In this document: one piece after another, positions 14,968 through 22,654 of the stretch
Layout of the letters: every line of letters starts with the position of its first letter
Numbering within the stretch: the stretch's first letter is position 1
Source: HXMU1420-2 sp040830545
GTDB lineage: Bacteria; Pseudomonadota; Alphaproteobacteria; Rhodobacterales; Rhodobacteraceae
Reading direction: 5' to 3'
Assembly: GCA_040830545.1 (NCBI GenBank)
Contig: JBFOMB010000199.1
Span: 1 to 49,480, forward strand
DNA: 49,480 nt
Program-made: the position numbers and the translations under genes
Notes under the pieces: generated by a model
What the model was told of the DNA's origin: nothing
Databases searched by the model: none
The model's input: the letters and a program-made list of their open reading frames with translations, nothing else

Positions 14968-16125
14968 TCACTCGCTCGTCGGCGCGACAAATCTGCCTTC
15001 AAAACTCGACATCAAACGCACAAGCTGAGTGCGGGTGGAGCATTGGGTTTTTGACAAAATGGATTTCACCTGGGCGTTGATCGTCGCAACCGAACGGTCC
15101 CGACGTTCCGAAATCTCCGCATTGGTCAACCCTTCGGCAACCAGGGCCAGAACGGCCAATTCAGCCTGGGTCAAATCATAGGTGTCGACAATTTGCGCGC
15201 TGTTAAAGGACAAGGGCCGACTGGTATCCATGCTGTACAGGACAAACCCGCCAAATAGTCCGGAACCCAATTCGTCGAAGTCACGAAGCGGCACCAATTC
15301 AACACATAGGAACGATTGATCACCGATGGAAATGGCCTCCTTCCGAGGTCTCGCCCCGAATTTCCCGTGATTGAACACGTCATCGGTCTGGACGTTGAAT
15401 CTCCGCTGATCCTCTGGCCTGGAGAAAGCCAGAACACCGTCCCGGCCAATGGCAAACACGCGATGTTCTGCGCACTGCCGATCAAATTCCTGGTTTGTAA
15501 CGATTTTGCGTCCTGCAGAATCCAGAATACAAACACCAATCATCAGCTGATTTATGGACGCGAGCAGGGTTTGATTAATGGTGGCCAACTGCTTGGCCGG
15601 TCGACCCAATTCCAACGCTTTGGCGATATGTGGAAGGACTCCACTCAGATAGTGTTTTTCTTCGGCGTTAAATCTGCCGCGATCATGGCCCAACTGAATG
15701 GAAAAACGCGACACCGTTGGATTGTCCTTGCTGAGCAGCCCCGCAGCGCGATGCAGGATTCCCATCCGCTGAAGTGCGATCACATTTTTTCTTTGTTTCA
15801 GCGCACTAAGTGACGGCGCCAAAACGTCGTCTTCGATCAGGTCAACACCATCAGCCACCAGCGAGTGCGCCTCGAAAATGTTCTGGTCTTCCGTTTCCGT
15901 ATCCCTGCATTTTTCCAGATAAGTCAGGACCGTTTCGTGCTCGTGAACGCTGGATTCGAGCGTTGGAACAATCCGCCTGGATCCCGGATTTCCCTGCCAT
16001 TCGAAAACAATGCACCCAAATGCATGGACCTGTTCGGCAATTCTTTGCAATAGGTCGGGCCAAAGCGTGTCGTCTGCCACAGTGTCATAAATTCTCAAGA
16101 CTGTGTCTCTGATCTCAGTTGTCAT
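14968..16125 (-). CDS. LuxR-type (GerE helix-turn-helix) transcriptional regulator
   Basis: About 385 residues. A long N-terminal region (about 1-310) contains a PAS-like middle (INQLMIGVCILDSAGRKIVTNQEFD), and the C-terminal domain is a LuxR/GerE helix-turn-helix: YDLTQAELAVLALVAEGLTN then AEISERRDRSVATINAQVKSIL. No response-regulator receiver or acyl-homoserine-lactone domain is evident. The frame is open to 16218 with further ATGs; the start at 16125 (MTTEIRD) is favoured for length but lacks a strong ribosome-binding site. It is divergent from fabB, with two adjacent palindromes between them. Its GC content is below that of the fab genes, suggesting acquisition. Control of fabB-fabI or of itself is inference. 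Confidence 0.8.
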   Translation of the reverse strand: MTTEIRDTVLRIYDTVADDTLWPDLLQRIAEQVHAFGCIVFEWQGNPGSRRIVPTLESSVHEHETVLTYLEKCRDTETEDQNIFEAHSLVADGVDLIEDDVLAPSLSALKQRKNVIALQRMGILHRAAGLLSKDNPTVSRFSIQLGHDRGRFNAEEKHYLSGVLPHIAKALELGRPAKQLATINQTLLASINQLMIGVCILDSAGRKIVTNQEFDRQCAEHRVFAIGRDGVLAFSRPEDQRRFNVQTDDVFNHGKFGARPRKEAISIGDQSFLCVELVPLRDFDELGSGLFGGFVLYSMDTSRPLSFNSAQIVDTYDLTQAELAVLALVAEGLTNAEISERRDRSVATINAQVKSILSKTQCSTRTQLVRLMSSFEGRFVAPTSE

Positions 16126-16216
16126 GATCAGAATGGGCCTTTGTTTTTGTTTCCGTCCGTTACTCGAGATTAATCCATGTTTTTTCATGGAATGCAACGC
16201 AACCGTGAAGTTATGC

Positions 16217-16256
16217 ACACAATACTGCTATTGTGTAAGTTGTTTTGACAACAACT
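16217..16256. promoter_or_regulatory. two adjacent palindromes in the luxR-fabB divergent region
   Basis: ACACAATA-CTGC-TATTGTGT (16217-16236) is a perfect 20-base dyad. One base later AGTTGTT-N5-AACAACT (16238-16256) is a second perfect dyad. They lie about 90-130 bases upstream of the chosen start of the LuxR-type gene and 120-160 bases before fabB. Size and position fit paired dimer-binding operators. The second overlaps a TTGACA sequence (16245-16250). The regulator that binds is unknown; the neighbouring LuxR-type protein is the first candidate. Confidence 0.55.
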
Positions 16257-16320
16257 GATGATGCGCCGACTCCTTTTGCGATGCCCTCAAGCCTGCATCC
16301 ATGCTCCGGTTCTGTTAGCC

Positions 16321-16350
16321 TTGCACCTGCCCACACCCCTGCCGTACTAA
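16321..16350 (+). promoter_or_regulatory. candidate promoter of fabB-fabI
   Basis: TTGCAC (16321-16326), an 18-base spacer and TACTAA (16345-16350) resemble a sigma-70 promoter, giving a leader of about 20 bases before fabB, just containing GGGAGG. It would explain how fabB-fabI are expressed although separated from fabA. Motif reading only. Confidence 0.35.
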
Positions 16351-16375
16351 GGCGCAAGCAAATAAGGGAGGCGTC

Positions 16376-17605
16376 ATGCGCCGAGTTGTCGTAACGGGGT
16401 TGGGGATCGTCTCCTCGATCGGGACTGATGCAAACGAGGTTCTGGCCTCGCTCAAGGCCGGGCGGTCCGGGATCACCGCAAATGCTGCGATGGCCGAACA
16501 CGGCTTCCGCAGCCAAATCGCAGGAGCCATTGACCTGGATCTGAGCGAAAAGATCGACAAGCGCACACTGCGGTTCATGGGGCCTGGGGCTGGTTATGCA
16601 TATCTGGCCATGGCCGAGGCGATTGCCGACGCGGGTCTGGAAGAAAGCGACATCGTGAACCCGCGCACCGGATTGGTGGCCGGGTCCGGCGGACCATCGA
16701 CCAGCGCCATGCTGACGGCGCACCAGACCGTGCTGAAATCCGGCGCGACCAAGCGGATCGGTCCATTTGCAGTGCCGAAGTGCATGTCCTCGACCATCAG
16801 CGCGAACCTGGCAACGGCGTACAAGATCAAGGGTATCAACTACTCGATCACTTCGGCGTGCTCGACGTCCTTGCACTGCATCGGGAACGCCGCGGAACAG
16901 ATCATGCTGGGCAAACAGGATGTGATGTTCGCGGGCGGCGGCGAAGAACTGGACTGGACCCTGTCCTGCCTGTTTGACGCGATGGGCGCGATGTCCAGTA
17001 AGTATAACGACACGCCCGACCGCGCGTCACGTGCGTTTGACGCGAACCGGGACGGCTTCGTGATCTCGGGCGGTGGTGGCATTGTGGTTCTGGAGGATCT
17101 GGAACACGCCAAGGCACGTGGGGCCAAGATTTACGCCGAGGTGACCGGGTATGCGGCCACATCGGATGGGCACGACATGGTTGCACCGTCGGGCGAGGGC
17201 GGCGAACGCGCGATGCGGCTGGCGCTGCAGACTCTGCCCGAGGACCGCACCGTGGGCTACATCAACGCGCACGGCACCTCCACACCAGTCGGTGACGTGG
17301 GCGAGGTTGAAGCCGTGCGCCGCGTCTTTGGCGAGGGCACTACGCCGGTGATCAGTTCGACCAAGTCGATGACCGGACATGCCCAGGGCGCGGCGGGCGC
17401 ACTGGAAGCGATTTTCAGCCTGCTGATGCTGGACAATGATTTCATCACGCCGTCGATCAACGTCGAAACACTGGACCCGGCGCTGAACGAGTCCGAGATT
17501 GCCACCAAGCTGGTGGAAAACGCAGGGCTCGACAGCGTCATGACCAACAGTTTCGGATTTGGGGGCACAAACGGGTCGATGATCCTTTCGAAATACCGGG
17601 GGTAA
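16376..17605 (+). CDS. fabB: FabB, beta-ketoacyl-ACP synthase I
   Basis: 409-residue thiolase-fold condensing enzyme that elongates the cis-3-decenoyl-ACP made by FabA. The catalytic triad is C162 (SITSACSTSLHC), H299 (NAHGTSTP) and H335 (SMTGHAQGAAG), with conserved K330. The C-terminal glycine-rich loop NSFGFGGTNGS is present. GGGAGG lies 6 bases before the ATG. FabI begins 6 bases after its stop, so the two form an operon. It is separated from fabA by a lipoprotein hydrolase and a regulator, whereas fabA-fabB are usually adjacent in related bacteria. Confidence 0.97.
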   Translation: MRRVVVTGLGIVSSIGTDANEVLASLKAGRSGITANAAMAEHGFRSQIAGAIDLDLSEKIDKRTLRFMGPGAGYAYLAMAEAIADAGLEESDIVNPRTGLVAGSGGPSTSAMLTAHQTVLKSGATKRIGPFAVPKCMSSTISANLATAYKIKGINYSITSACSTSLHCIGNAAEQIMLGKQDVMFAGGGEELDWTLSCLFDAMGAMSSKYNDTPDRASRAFDANRDGFVISGGGGIVVLEDLEHAKARGAKIYAEVTGYAATSDGHDMVAPSGEGGERAMRLALQTLPEDRTVGYINAHGTSTPVGDVGEVEAVRRVFGEGTTPVISSTKSMTGHAQGAAGALEAIFSLLMLDNDFITPSINVETLDPALNESEIATKLVENAGLDSVMTNSFGFGGTNGSMILSKYRG

Positions 17606-17611
17606 TCAGCA

Positions 17612-18403
17612 ATGACGGATGTACTGAAGGGCAAGCGTGGCCTGATCATGGGCGTTGCGAACGAACGTTCCATTGCCTGGGGCATTGCCAAGGCCATGGC
17701 CGAGGCCGGTGCGGAACTGGCGTTCACCTATCAGGGCGAGGCATTTGGCAAGAGGTTGGAGCCGCTGGCCGCTTCGGTCGGGTCGGATTTCATGCTCGAC
17801 GTGGACGTCACGGATGACGTATCGCTGGACACGGCGTTTGACGCGCTGGGGCAGAAGTGGCCGACCATCGACTTCCTCGTCCACGCCATTGCCTTTTCAG
17901 ACAAATCTGAGCTGACCGGCCGGTTCCTGGACACCAGCCGCGAAAACTTCAAGAACTCGCTGGATATCAGCGCGTTTTCCTTCATCGACGTCGCCCGACG
18001 TGCGCATCCGCTGATGAGCGAAAACGGCGGCACGCTACTGACGCTGACCTATCAGGGTTCGAACCGTGTTGTGCCGAACTACAACGTCATGGGCGTGGCC
18101 AAGGCTGCGCTGGAGGCTGCGACACGCTATCTGGCAAACGATCTGGGACCGGACGGCATTCGGGTTAACGCGATTTCGCCTGGGCCTATGAAGACGCTTG
18201 CCGGAGCGGCCATTGGTGGTGCGCGCAAGACCTACCGCCATACCGAACAGAACGCCCCAATGCGGTCCAACGCGACGTTGGAGGCGGTTGGGGGCACTGC
18301 GGTGCATCTGGCCTCCGACGCGGGTGCATTCACGACGGGTGAAGTCCTGCGGGTCGATGGCGGGTTTCACGTGCTGGGCATGCCGCAGTCAGAGTTCATG
18401 TAG
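17612..18403 (+). CDS. fabI: FabI, NADH-dependent enoyl-ACP reductase
   Basis: 263-residue SDR-fold reductase for the last step of each fatty-acid elongation cycle, and the classical triclosan target. The N-terminal cofactor loop is GVANERSIAWGIA (14-26), and the FabI-type Y-x6-K motif is Y157 and K164 (VVPNYNVMGVAKAALE), with the additional conserved Y147. ISPGPMKTLA is the substrate-loop region. It directly follows fabB with a 6-base gap and must be co-transcribed with it. Confidence 0.97.
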   Translation: MTDVLKGKRGLIMGVANERSIAWGIAKAMAEAGAELAFTYQGEAFGKRLEPLAASVGSDFMLDVDVTDDVSLDTAFDALGQKWPTIDFLVHAIAFSDKSELTGRFLDTSRENFKNSLDISAFSFIDVARRAHPLMSENGGTLLTLTYQGSNRVVPNYNVMGVAKAALEAATRYLANDLGPDGIRVNAISPGPMKTLAGAAIGGARKTYRHTEQNAPMRSNATLEAVGGTAVHLASDAGAFTTGEVLRVDGGFHVLGMPQSEFM

Positions 18404-18522
18404 GCGCCCCTGCCCCGCGGCTCACTTTCCCGCTGATCCGCGCGTGTTCACCGCCTCAGTCGCTGCACCCTCTTTCCCAATCCCCCGGCCTGTGCCAGTT
18501 TGCGCGCAGACCGGAGGATACA

Positions 18523-19209
18523 ATGCCCATCACGACCTGCATTTTTGACGCATACGGCACTCTGTTTGACGTCGCCGCCGCCGCCCGACAGGCGGCGGGT
18601 GAACCGGCATATGTCGCCATCGCGGAATGCTGGCCGAAACTGGCATCTGATTGGCGACTGAAGCAGTTGCAGTATACGTGGCTGCGCGCGGTCACCGATG
18701 CCCACACGGATTTCTGGGAGGTGACTCAGAACGGGCTGGATTGGGCGTTGGAAGCGCAGGGATTGCACAATGACGCACCGTTGCGGAAGCGCCTGCTGGA
18801 ACTCTATTGGGAACTGCAGGCTTATGCCGAAGTGCCCGCGATGCTGACCGCGCTGAAGGCTGCGGGCATGAACACTGCCATCCTGTCGAACGGATCGCCT
18901 GACATGCTGAATGGCGCGGTTCAATCGGCTGGCATTGGTGACGTGCTGGACGATGTATTGTCTGTTGAAAGCGTGGGCATCTTCAAACCGGATCGCCGGG
19001 TCTATGATTTGGTGGGTCAACGTTTTGGCTGCGCGCCGGACGAGGTTCTGTTCGTGTCCTCAAACGGTTGGGATGCAGCGGCTGCCTCGGGCTATGGATT
19101 TCAAACCGCCTGGGCCAACCGCGCAGGCGAACCGGTCGACCGCCTGCCCTGGACGCCGGATCATATCCTGTCTGACCTGACCACCATTCCCGACCTCGCC
19201 ATTTCCTGA
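18523..19209 (+). CDS. haloacid dehalogenase, type II (HAD superfamily)
   Basis: 228 residues, the usual length of L-2-haloacid dehalogenases, which hydrolyse 2-haloalkanoic acids to 2-hydroxy acids. Motif I is FDAYGTLFD with nucleophile D9. LSNGSPDML is motif II. GIFKPDRRVYDLV carries the motif III lysine, and VSSNGWDAAAASGYGFQTAWANR is the family-specific motif IV region. The preserved pattern favours a real dehalogenase over a phosphatase, but activity is inferred. A GGAGGA site lies 8 bases upstream of the ATG. The PLP-dependent dehydratase follows after 27 bases. Confidence 0.88.
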   Translation: MPITTCIFDAYGTLFDVAAAARQAAGEPAYVAIAECWPKLASDWRLKQLQYTWLRAVTDAHTDFWEVTQNGLDWALEAQGLHNDAPLRKRLLELYWELQAYAEVPAMLTALKAAGMNTAILSNGSPDMLNGAVQSAGIGDVLDDVLSVESVGIFKPDRRVYDLVGQRFGCAPDEVLFVSSNGWDAAAASGYGFQTAWANRAGEPVDRLPWTPDHILSDLTTIPDLAIS

Positions 19210-19236
19210 TCCAATTTTCAAAGGACTCACGCCGTG

Positions 19237-20217
19237 ATGACTCAATTTGCAATGATCGACGCTGCTGCAACTCGTCTGGCAGGACATGCGCGTCGCCCTC
19301 CGCTGCTGACCTCGCCCATTCTGGACGAAATCGCCGGGCGGGGTATTCTGGTGAAGCCCGAATGCCTGCAACACACCGGCAGCTTCAAGTTTCGCGGCGC
19401 GTGGTCCGCGTTGACTGGCATTGGCCCGGCGCAGCGGTCGCGAGGCGTGATCGCCTATTCCAGCGGCAACCATGCGCAAGGCATCGCCATGGCGGCCAAG
19501 CGGCTGAACACCAAGGCGATGATCGTGATGCCGACCGACGCACCGTTGGTCAAGATCGAGAACACCCGCGCTCTCGGCGCAGAGGTGGTTCTGTATGAAC
19601 GAGGCGTGGAGGCCCGCGAAGAGGTTGGCAACCGCCTGCGCCGTCTGCATGGTCTGACGCTGATCAAACCGTTTGACGAACCGCTGGTGATTGCCGGTCA
19701 AGGCACGGTGGGCATGGAAATCGCGCAGCAATCACAACAGCTGGGCGTGACCGTTGGCGACGTTCTGGTCTGTTGCGGTGGTGGGGGGTTGACCTCTGGC
19801 ATCGCGCTGGCGCTGGAGGAACTCGCCCCGGGCCTGCGCGCGCGCCCGGTGGAGCCCGAAGGGTTTGACGACGTGACCCGCTCGCTCGCCTCCGGCGAGA
19901 TCGAAAGCAACGAGGTTGAGGCGGGCGGTCTGTGTGACGCGATCCTGACCAAATCACCGGGCGAGGTGACTTTCCCCATCATGAAACGCCTGTGCGGTCC
20001 CGGCATTGTCGTGACCAACGAAGAGGTCATGCGCGCCATGGCCTACGCGTTCCTGTACTTCAAACTGGTGGTGGAACCCGGCGGGGCTGTCGCGCTGGCC
20101 GCTGCGTTGTTCCATGGCGACGAACTGGATGCAGGGCCGGTCACTGTTGTTCTGTCCGGTGGCAACGTCGACCCGGCAATCTTCCACGAAGCGTTGGAGA
20201 AATACGGGGAGCAATGA
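19237..20217 (+). CDS. threonine/serine dehydratase-like PLP enzyme
   Basis: 326 residues, fold type II PLP enzyme without a C-terminal ACT domain (catabolic size). The PLP lysine lies in HTGSFKFRGAW, substrate-carboxylate binding in SSGNHAQG, the phosphate-binding glycine loop in CCGGGGLTSG, and the pyridine-nitrogen serine region in VVLSGGNVD. Members dehydrate threonine, serine, hydroxyaspartate or related hydroxy-amino acids to oxo acids and ammonia; which one cannot be decided. A GTG three bases earlier (19234) is an alternative start. Its stop overlaps the following gene (ATGA). Confidence 0.88.
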   Translation: MTQFAMIDAAATRLAGHARRPPLLTSPILDEIAGRGILVKPECLQHTGSFKFRGAWSALTGIGPAQRSRGVIAYSSGNHAQGIAMAAKRLNTKAMIVMPTDAPLVKIENTRALGAEVVLYERGVEAREEVGNRLRRLHGLTLIKPFDEPLVIAGQGTVGMEIAQQSQQLGVTVGDVLVCCGGGGLTSGIALALEELAPGLRARPVEPEGFDDVTRSLASGEIESNEVEAGGLCDAILTKSPGEVTFPIMKRLCGPGIVVTNEEVMRAMAYAFLYFKLVVEPGGAVALAAALFHGDELDAGPVTVVLSGGNVDPAIFHEALEKYGEQ

Positions 20218-21395
20218 CCCGGTTTACGATCGCCTCATTCAACGTCAAGAACCTGATCGGCCCGGATCAGGAATACTATCGCTTCCAGTCCTACACGCCC
20301 GAGGAATACGCGTGGAAAGAGGACTGGCTGGCGGATCAGGTTCTGACGCTGAATGCGGACATCGTGTGTTTTCAGGAGATTTTCGAAGAAAGCGCCCTGC
20401 GAGCCGTGATCGCCGAAGCGGATGCGCGCGGGGCAGCGGCCAACGCAGCCGTGATCCCGGATCGCAGCAAGCGGTATCATCGCAAAGCAATTTTCGAAAA
20501 GCTGGCTTATGAACCTTATGGGGCTGACGGGCTGCGTTTTGCGCCAAATGTGACGGATGGCGGGCCCGGGCAACGGCGACCGGGATTGGCTGTGCTGTCC
20601 CGTTATCCGATTGTGGATTTCGAGGTTTTGCAGGATTTACCGGACCCCCTGACCATCCCATTTGGCGGTTTGGGCGGGGGCGACGCCGGGCATTACCGGG
20701 TTGACCGACTGTCCCGTCCTTTGATGCGGATACGGGTGGAGGTCGCTGGGCAAGTGCTCTCCATCTTCAACTGTCACCTGAAATCGAAATTGGGGGAGTA
20801 TGTGACAGATGGCGGTCCAGCGTCTGAGGCGGACCTGACACACTACGACCCGGCGGGCCGTGCCTTGGGGTCTTTGCGGTCTGCGCTGCGCCGGATGGCC
20901 GAGGCTTGGGTGTTGCGGCGGGCGGTGTTGGCAGAGCTGGACGCAGGCTTTCCCGTGCTGGTGCTGGGCGATTTCAATGACGGGGAACATGCCGTGTCGT
21001 CCGAGATCATCAGTGGTGAAGCACCGTTCAAGAACTATGCCTGGATGCTGCGCCATGATGCAAAAACCCCGCGCGACCGGTATAGCGACGCGGAAAGCGC
21101 TCAGATCACGGAAGACATTGACCGCGTCCGCCTGTACAGCGCGGAAAAGCTGTTCGTGCGCAAGTCGCTGCGCGACATGGTTTATACGACAGCCTTTGGT
21201 GGCGTGTACGAAAGCATCGACCAGATATTCATGTCGCGGCATTTTTTGCCCGGACATGCGCAGAGCCTGGGCGAACTCACCTATTTCTCGGTCCTGAATG
21301 ACCATCTGACGGATGGCAGTCATCCAGAGGCACCCTATAACAAGTTGGCCTCGGATCACGGTCAGATCATGGCGACCTTTGATTTGTCGGGCTGA
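20214..21395 (+). CDS. endonuclease/exonuclease/phosphatase (EEP) family protein
   Basis: 393 residues with the DNase I-like fold. ASFNVKNL near the start, VCFQEIFEE (metal-binding glutamate), LVLGDFNDGEH (catalytic Asp/Asn) and ASDHGQIMATFDL (catalytic Asp-His pair) near the end are all in place. Such enzymes cut nucleic acids or phosphodiesters of lipids and inositols; no signal peptide is visible, so it should be cytoplasmic. Its start overlaps the dehydratase stop by 4 bases, which implies co-translation but no clear shared pathway. Confidence 0.85.
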   Translation: MTRFTIASFNVKNLIGPDQEYYRFQSYTPEEYAWKEDWLADQVLTLNADIVCFQEIFEESALRAVIAEADARGAAANAAVIPDRSKRYHRKAIFEKLAYEPYGADGLRFAPNVTDGGPGQRRPGLAVLSRYPIVDFEVLQDLPDPLTIPFGGLGGGDAGHYRVDRLSRPLMRIRVEVAGQVLSIFNCHLKSKLGEYVTDGGPASEADLTHYDPAGRALGSLRSALRRMAEAWVLRRAVLAELDAGFPVLVLGDFNDGEHAVSSEIISGEAPFKNYAWMLRHDAKTPRDRYSDAESAQITEDIDRVRLYSAEKLFVRKSLRDMVYTTAFGGVYESIDQIFMSRHFLPGHAQSLGELTYFSVLNDHLTDGSHPEAPYNKLASDHGQIMATFDLSG

Positions 21396-21495
21396 AGACG
21401 TTTTGTAGGGCCTCGGCTCTGCACGCCTGAACCAATTGTCCCCCCGCACTCTCCTGCGCTAAGACTTGACCCAACCCAATTTACGGAGACACCTC

Positions 21496-22284
21496 ATGCA
21501 GATTGCCGATCTGGGCGATGTTCAGCTTCATTACCGCATCGATGGCACGCCTGATGGCCCGCCTGTGGTCTTCGCCAACTCTCTGGGCACTGACCTGCGG
21601 CTGTGGGATCAGGTCCTGCCGCTGCTGCCCGAAGGCCCCTGTTACATCCGCTATGACAAACGCGGCCATGGCCTGTCCTCCTGCCCCACTGCCCCCTATT
21701 CGATGGGTTCCTTGGTGCGGGATGTGGAACGCTTGCTGGATCATCTGAACGTCAAGGACTGCGTGTTTGTCGGCCTCTCCATCGGCGGCATGATCGCCCA
21801 AGGGCTGGCGGCGAAACGTCTGGATCTGGTCCGCGCGCTGGTGCTGTCCAACACGGGTGCGAAAATCGGTACAAGAGAGATGTGGGATGACCGGATTGCC
21901 GCCGTGCAATCGGGTGGAATCGAAGCGCTCGCTGATCCGGTGATGGAACGCTGGTTCTCTGCCAGTTTCCGCGCGACACCGGAGTTGGCCGCCTGGCGTA
22001 ACATGTTGGTGCGGCAGCCGCTGGACGGGTATTCCGGCTGTTCCGCTGCGATTGCGGGTACGGATTTCTACACATCAACCGCTGCGCTGCGCCTGCCTGC
22101 GCTTGGAATCGCCGGGTCCGAGGATGGGTCAACGCCGCCGGACCTTGTCCGCGAATCCATCGAACTGATCCCCGGTTCCGACTTCCGCCTGATCCGGGGC
22201 GCGGGGCATTTGCCATGTGTGGAAGACCCCGAGGAATACGCCGCGATCCTCACCGAATTTCTGAAAGGTGTCGGCCATGTCTGA
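21496..22284 (+). CDS. pcaD: 3-oxoadipate enol-lactonase PcaD
   Basis: 262-residue alpha/beta hydrolase that opens 3-oxoadipate enol-lactone to 3-oxoadipate in the protocatechuate branch of the beta-ketoadipate pathway. The triad is S95 (VGLSIGGM), D212 (AGSEDGSTP) and H240 (GAGHLPCVE). The family-typical ANSLGTDLRLWD lies at 27-38. The GGAGA site at about 21485 supports the ATG at 21496 over an upstream in-frame codon at 21466. pcaC overlaps its 3' end by 8 bases. Assignment among similar hydrolases is secured by pcaC and pcaB next to it. Confidence 0.92.
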   Translation: MQIADLGDVQLHYRIDGTPDGPPVVFANSLGTDLRLWDQVLPLLPEGPCYIRYDKRGHGLSSCPTAPYSMGSLVRDVERLLDHLNVKDCVFVGLSIGGMIAQGLAAKRLDLVRALVLSNTGAKIGTREMWDDRIAAVQSGGIEALADPVMERWFSASFRATPELAAWRNMLVRQPLDGYSGCSAAIAGTDFYTSTAALRLPALGIAGSEDGSTPPDLVRESIELIPGSDFRLIRGAGHLPCVEDPEEYAAILTEFLKGVGHV

Positions 22285-22654
22285 ACGGTTTGACAAAGGC
22301 ATGCAGGTGCGTCGCGAGGTGCTGGGCGATCCGCACGTGGACCGGGCTGAGGCGGCAAAAACAGAGCTGGATCAACCGTTTCAGCAACTGATCACCGAAG
22401 GGGCCTGGGGCACGGTCTGGGCCTCGGACGCGATCACGCGGCGGGAACGGTCCATGCTGACGCTGGCCCTGCTGGCCGCGACCGGGAATTTCGAGGAAAT
22501 CCCCATGCATATCCTCGCCACGGCCCAGACCGGAGCCAGCAAGCGCGACGTGATGGAGGCGTTTCAGCACGTCGCGATCTACGCCGGTGTGCCCAAGGCC
22601 AACCACGCGATCAAACTGGCCAAGGCCACATTTGCCGAGATGGAGGGATCGTGA
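22277..22654 (+). CDS. pcaC: 4-carboxymuconolactone decarboxylase PcaC
   Basis: 125 residues, an all-helical AhpD-like CMD protein that decarboxylates 4-carboxymuconolactone to 3-oxoadipate enol-lactone, the substrate of the adjacent PcaD. Typical features are GTVWASDAITRRERSMLTLA and EIPMHILATAQTGASKRDVMEAFQHVAIYAG with the conserved histidines. It overlaps pcaD by 8 bases and its stop overlaps the GTG of pcaB, so the three are translated as a unit. Confidence 0.94.
   Translation: MSERFDKGMQVRREVLGDPHVDRAEAAKTELDQPFQQLITEGAWGTVWASDAITRRERSMLTLALLAATGNFEEIPMHILATAQTGASKRDVMEAFQHVAIYAGVPKANHAIKLAKATFAEMEGS

Noticed and set aside
13136..16375. insertion sequence or transposon between fabA and fabB
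   Set aside because: No transposase gene, no terminal inverted repeats and no target duplication could be found at the borders.
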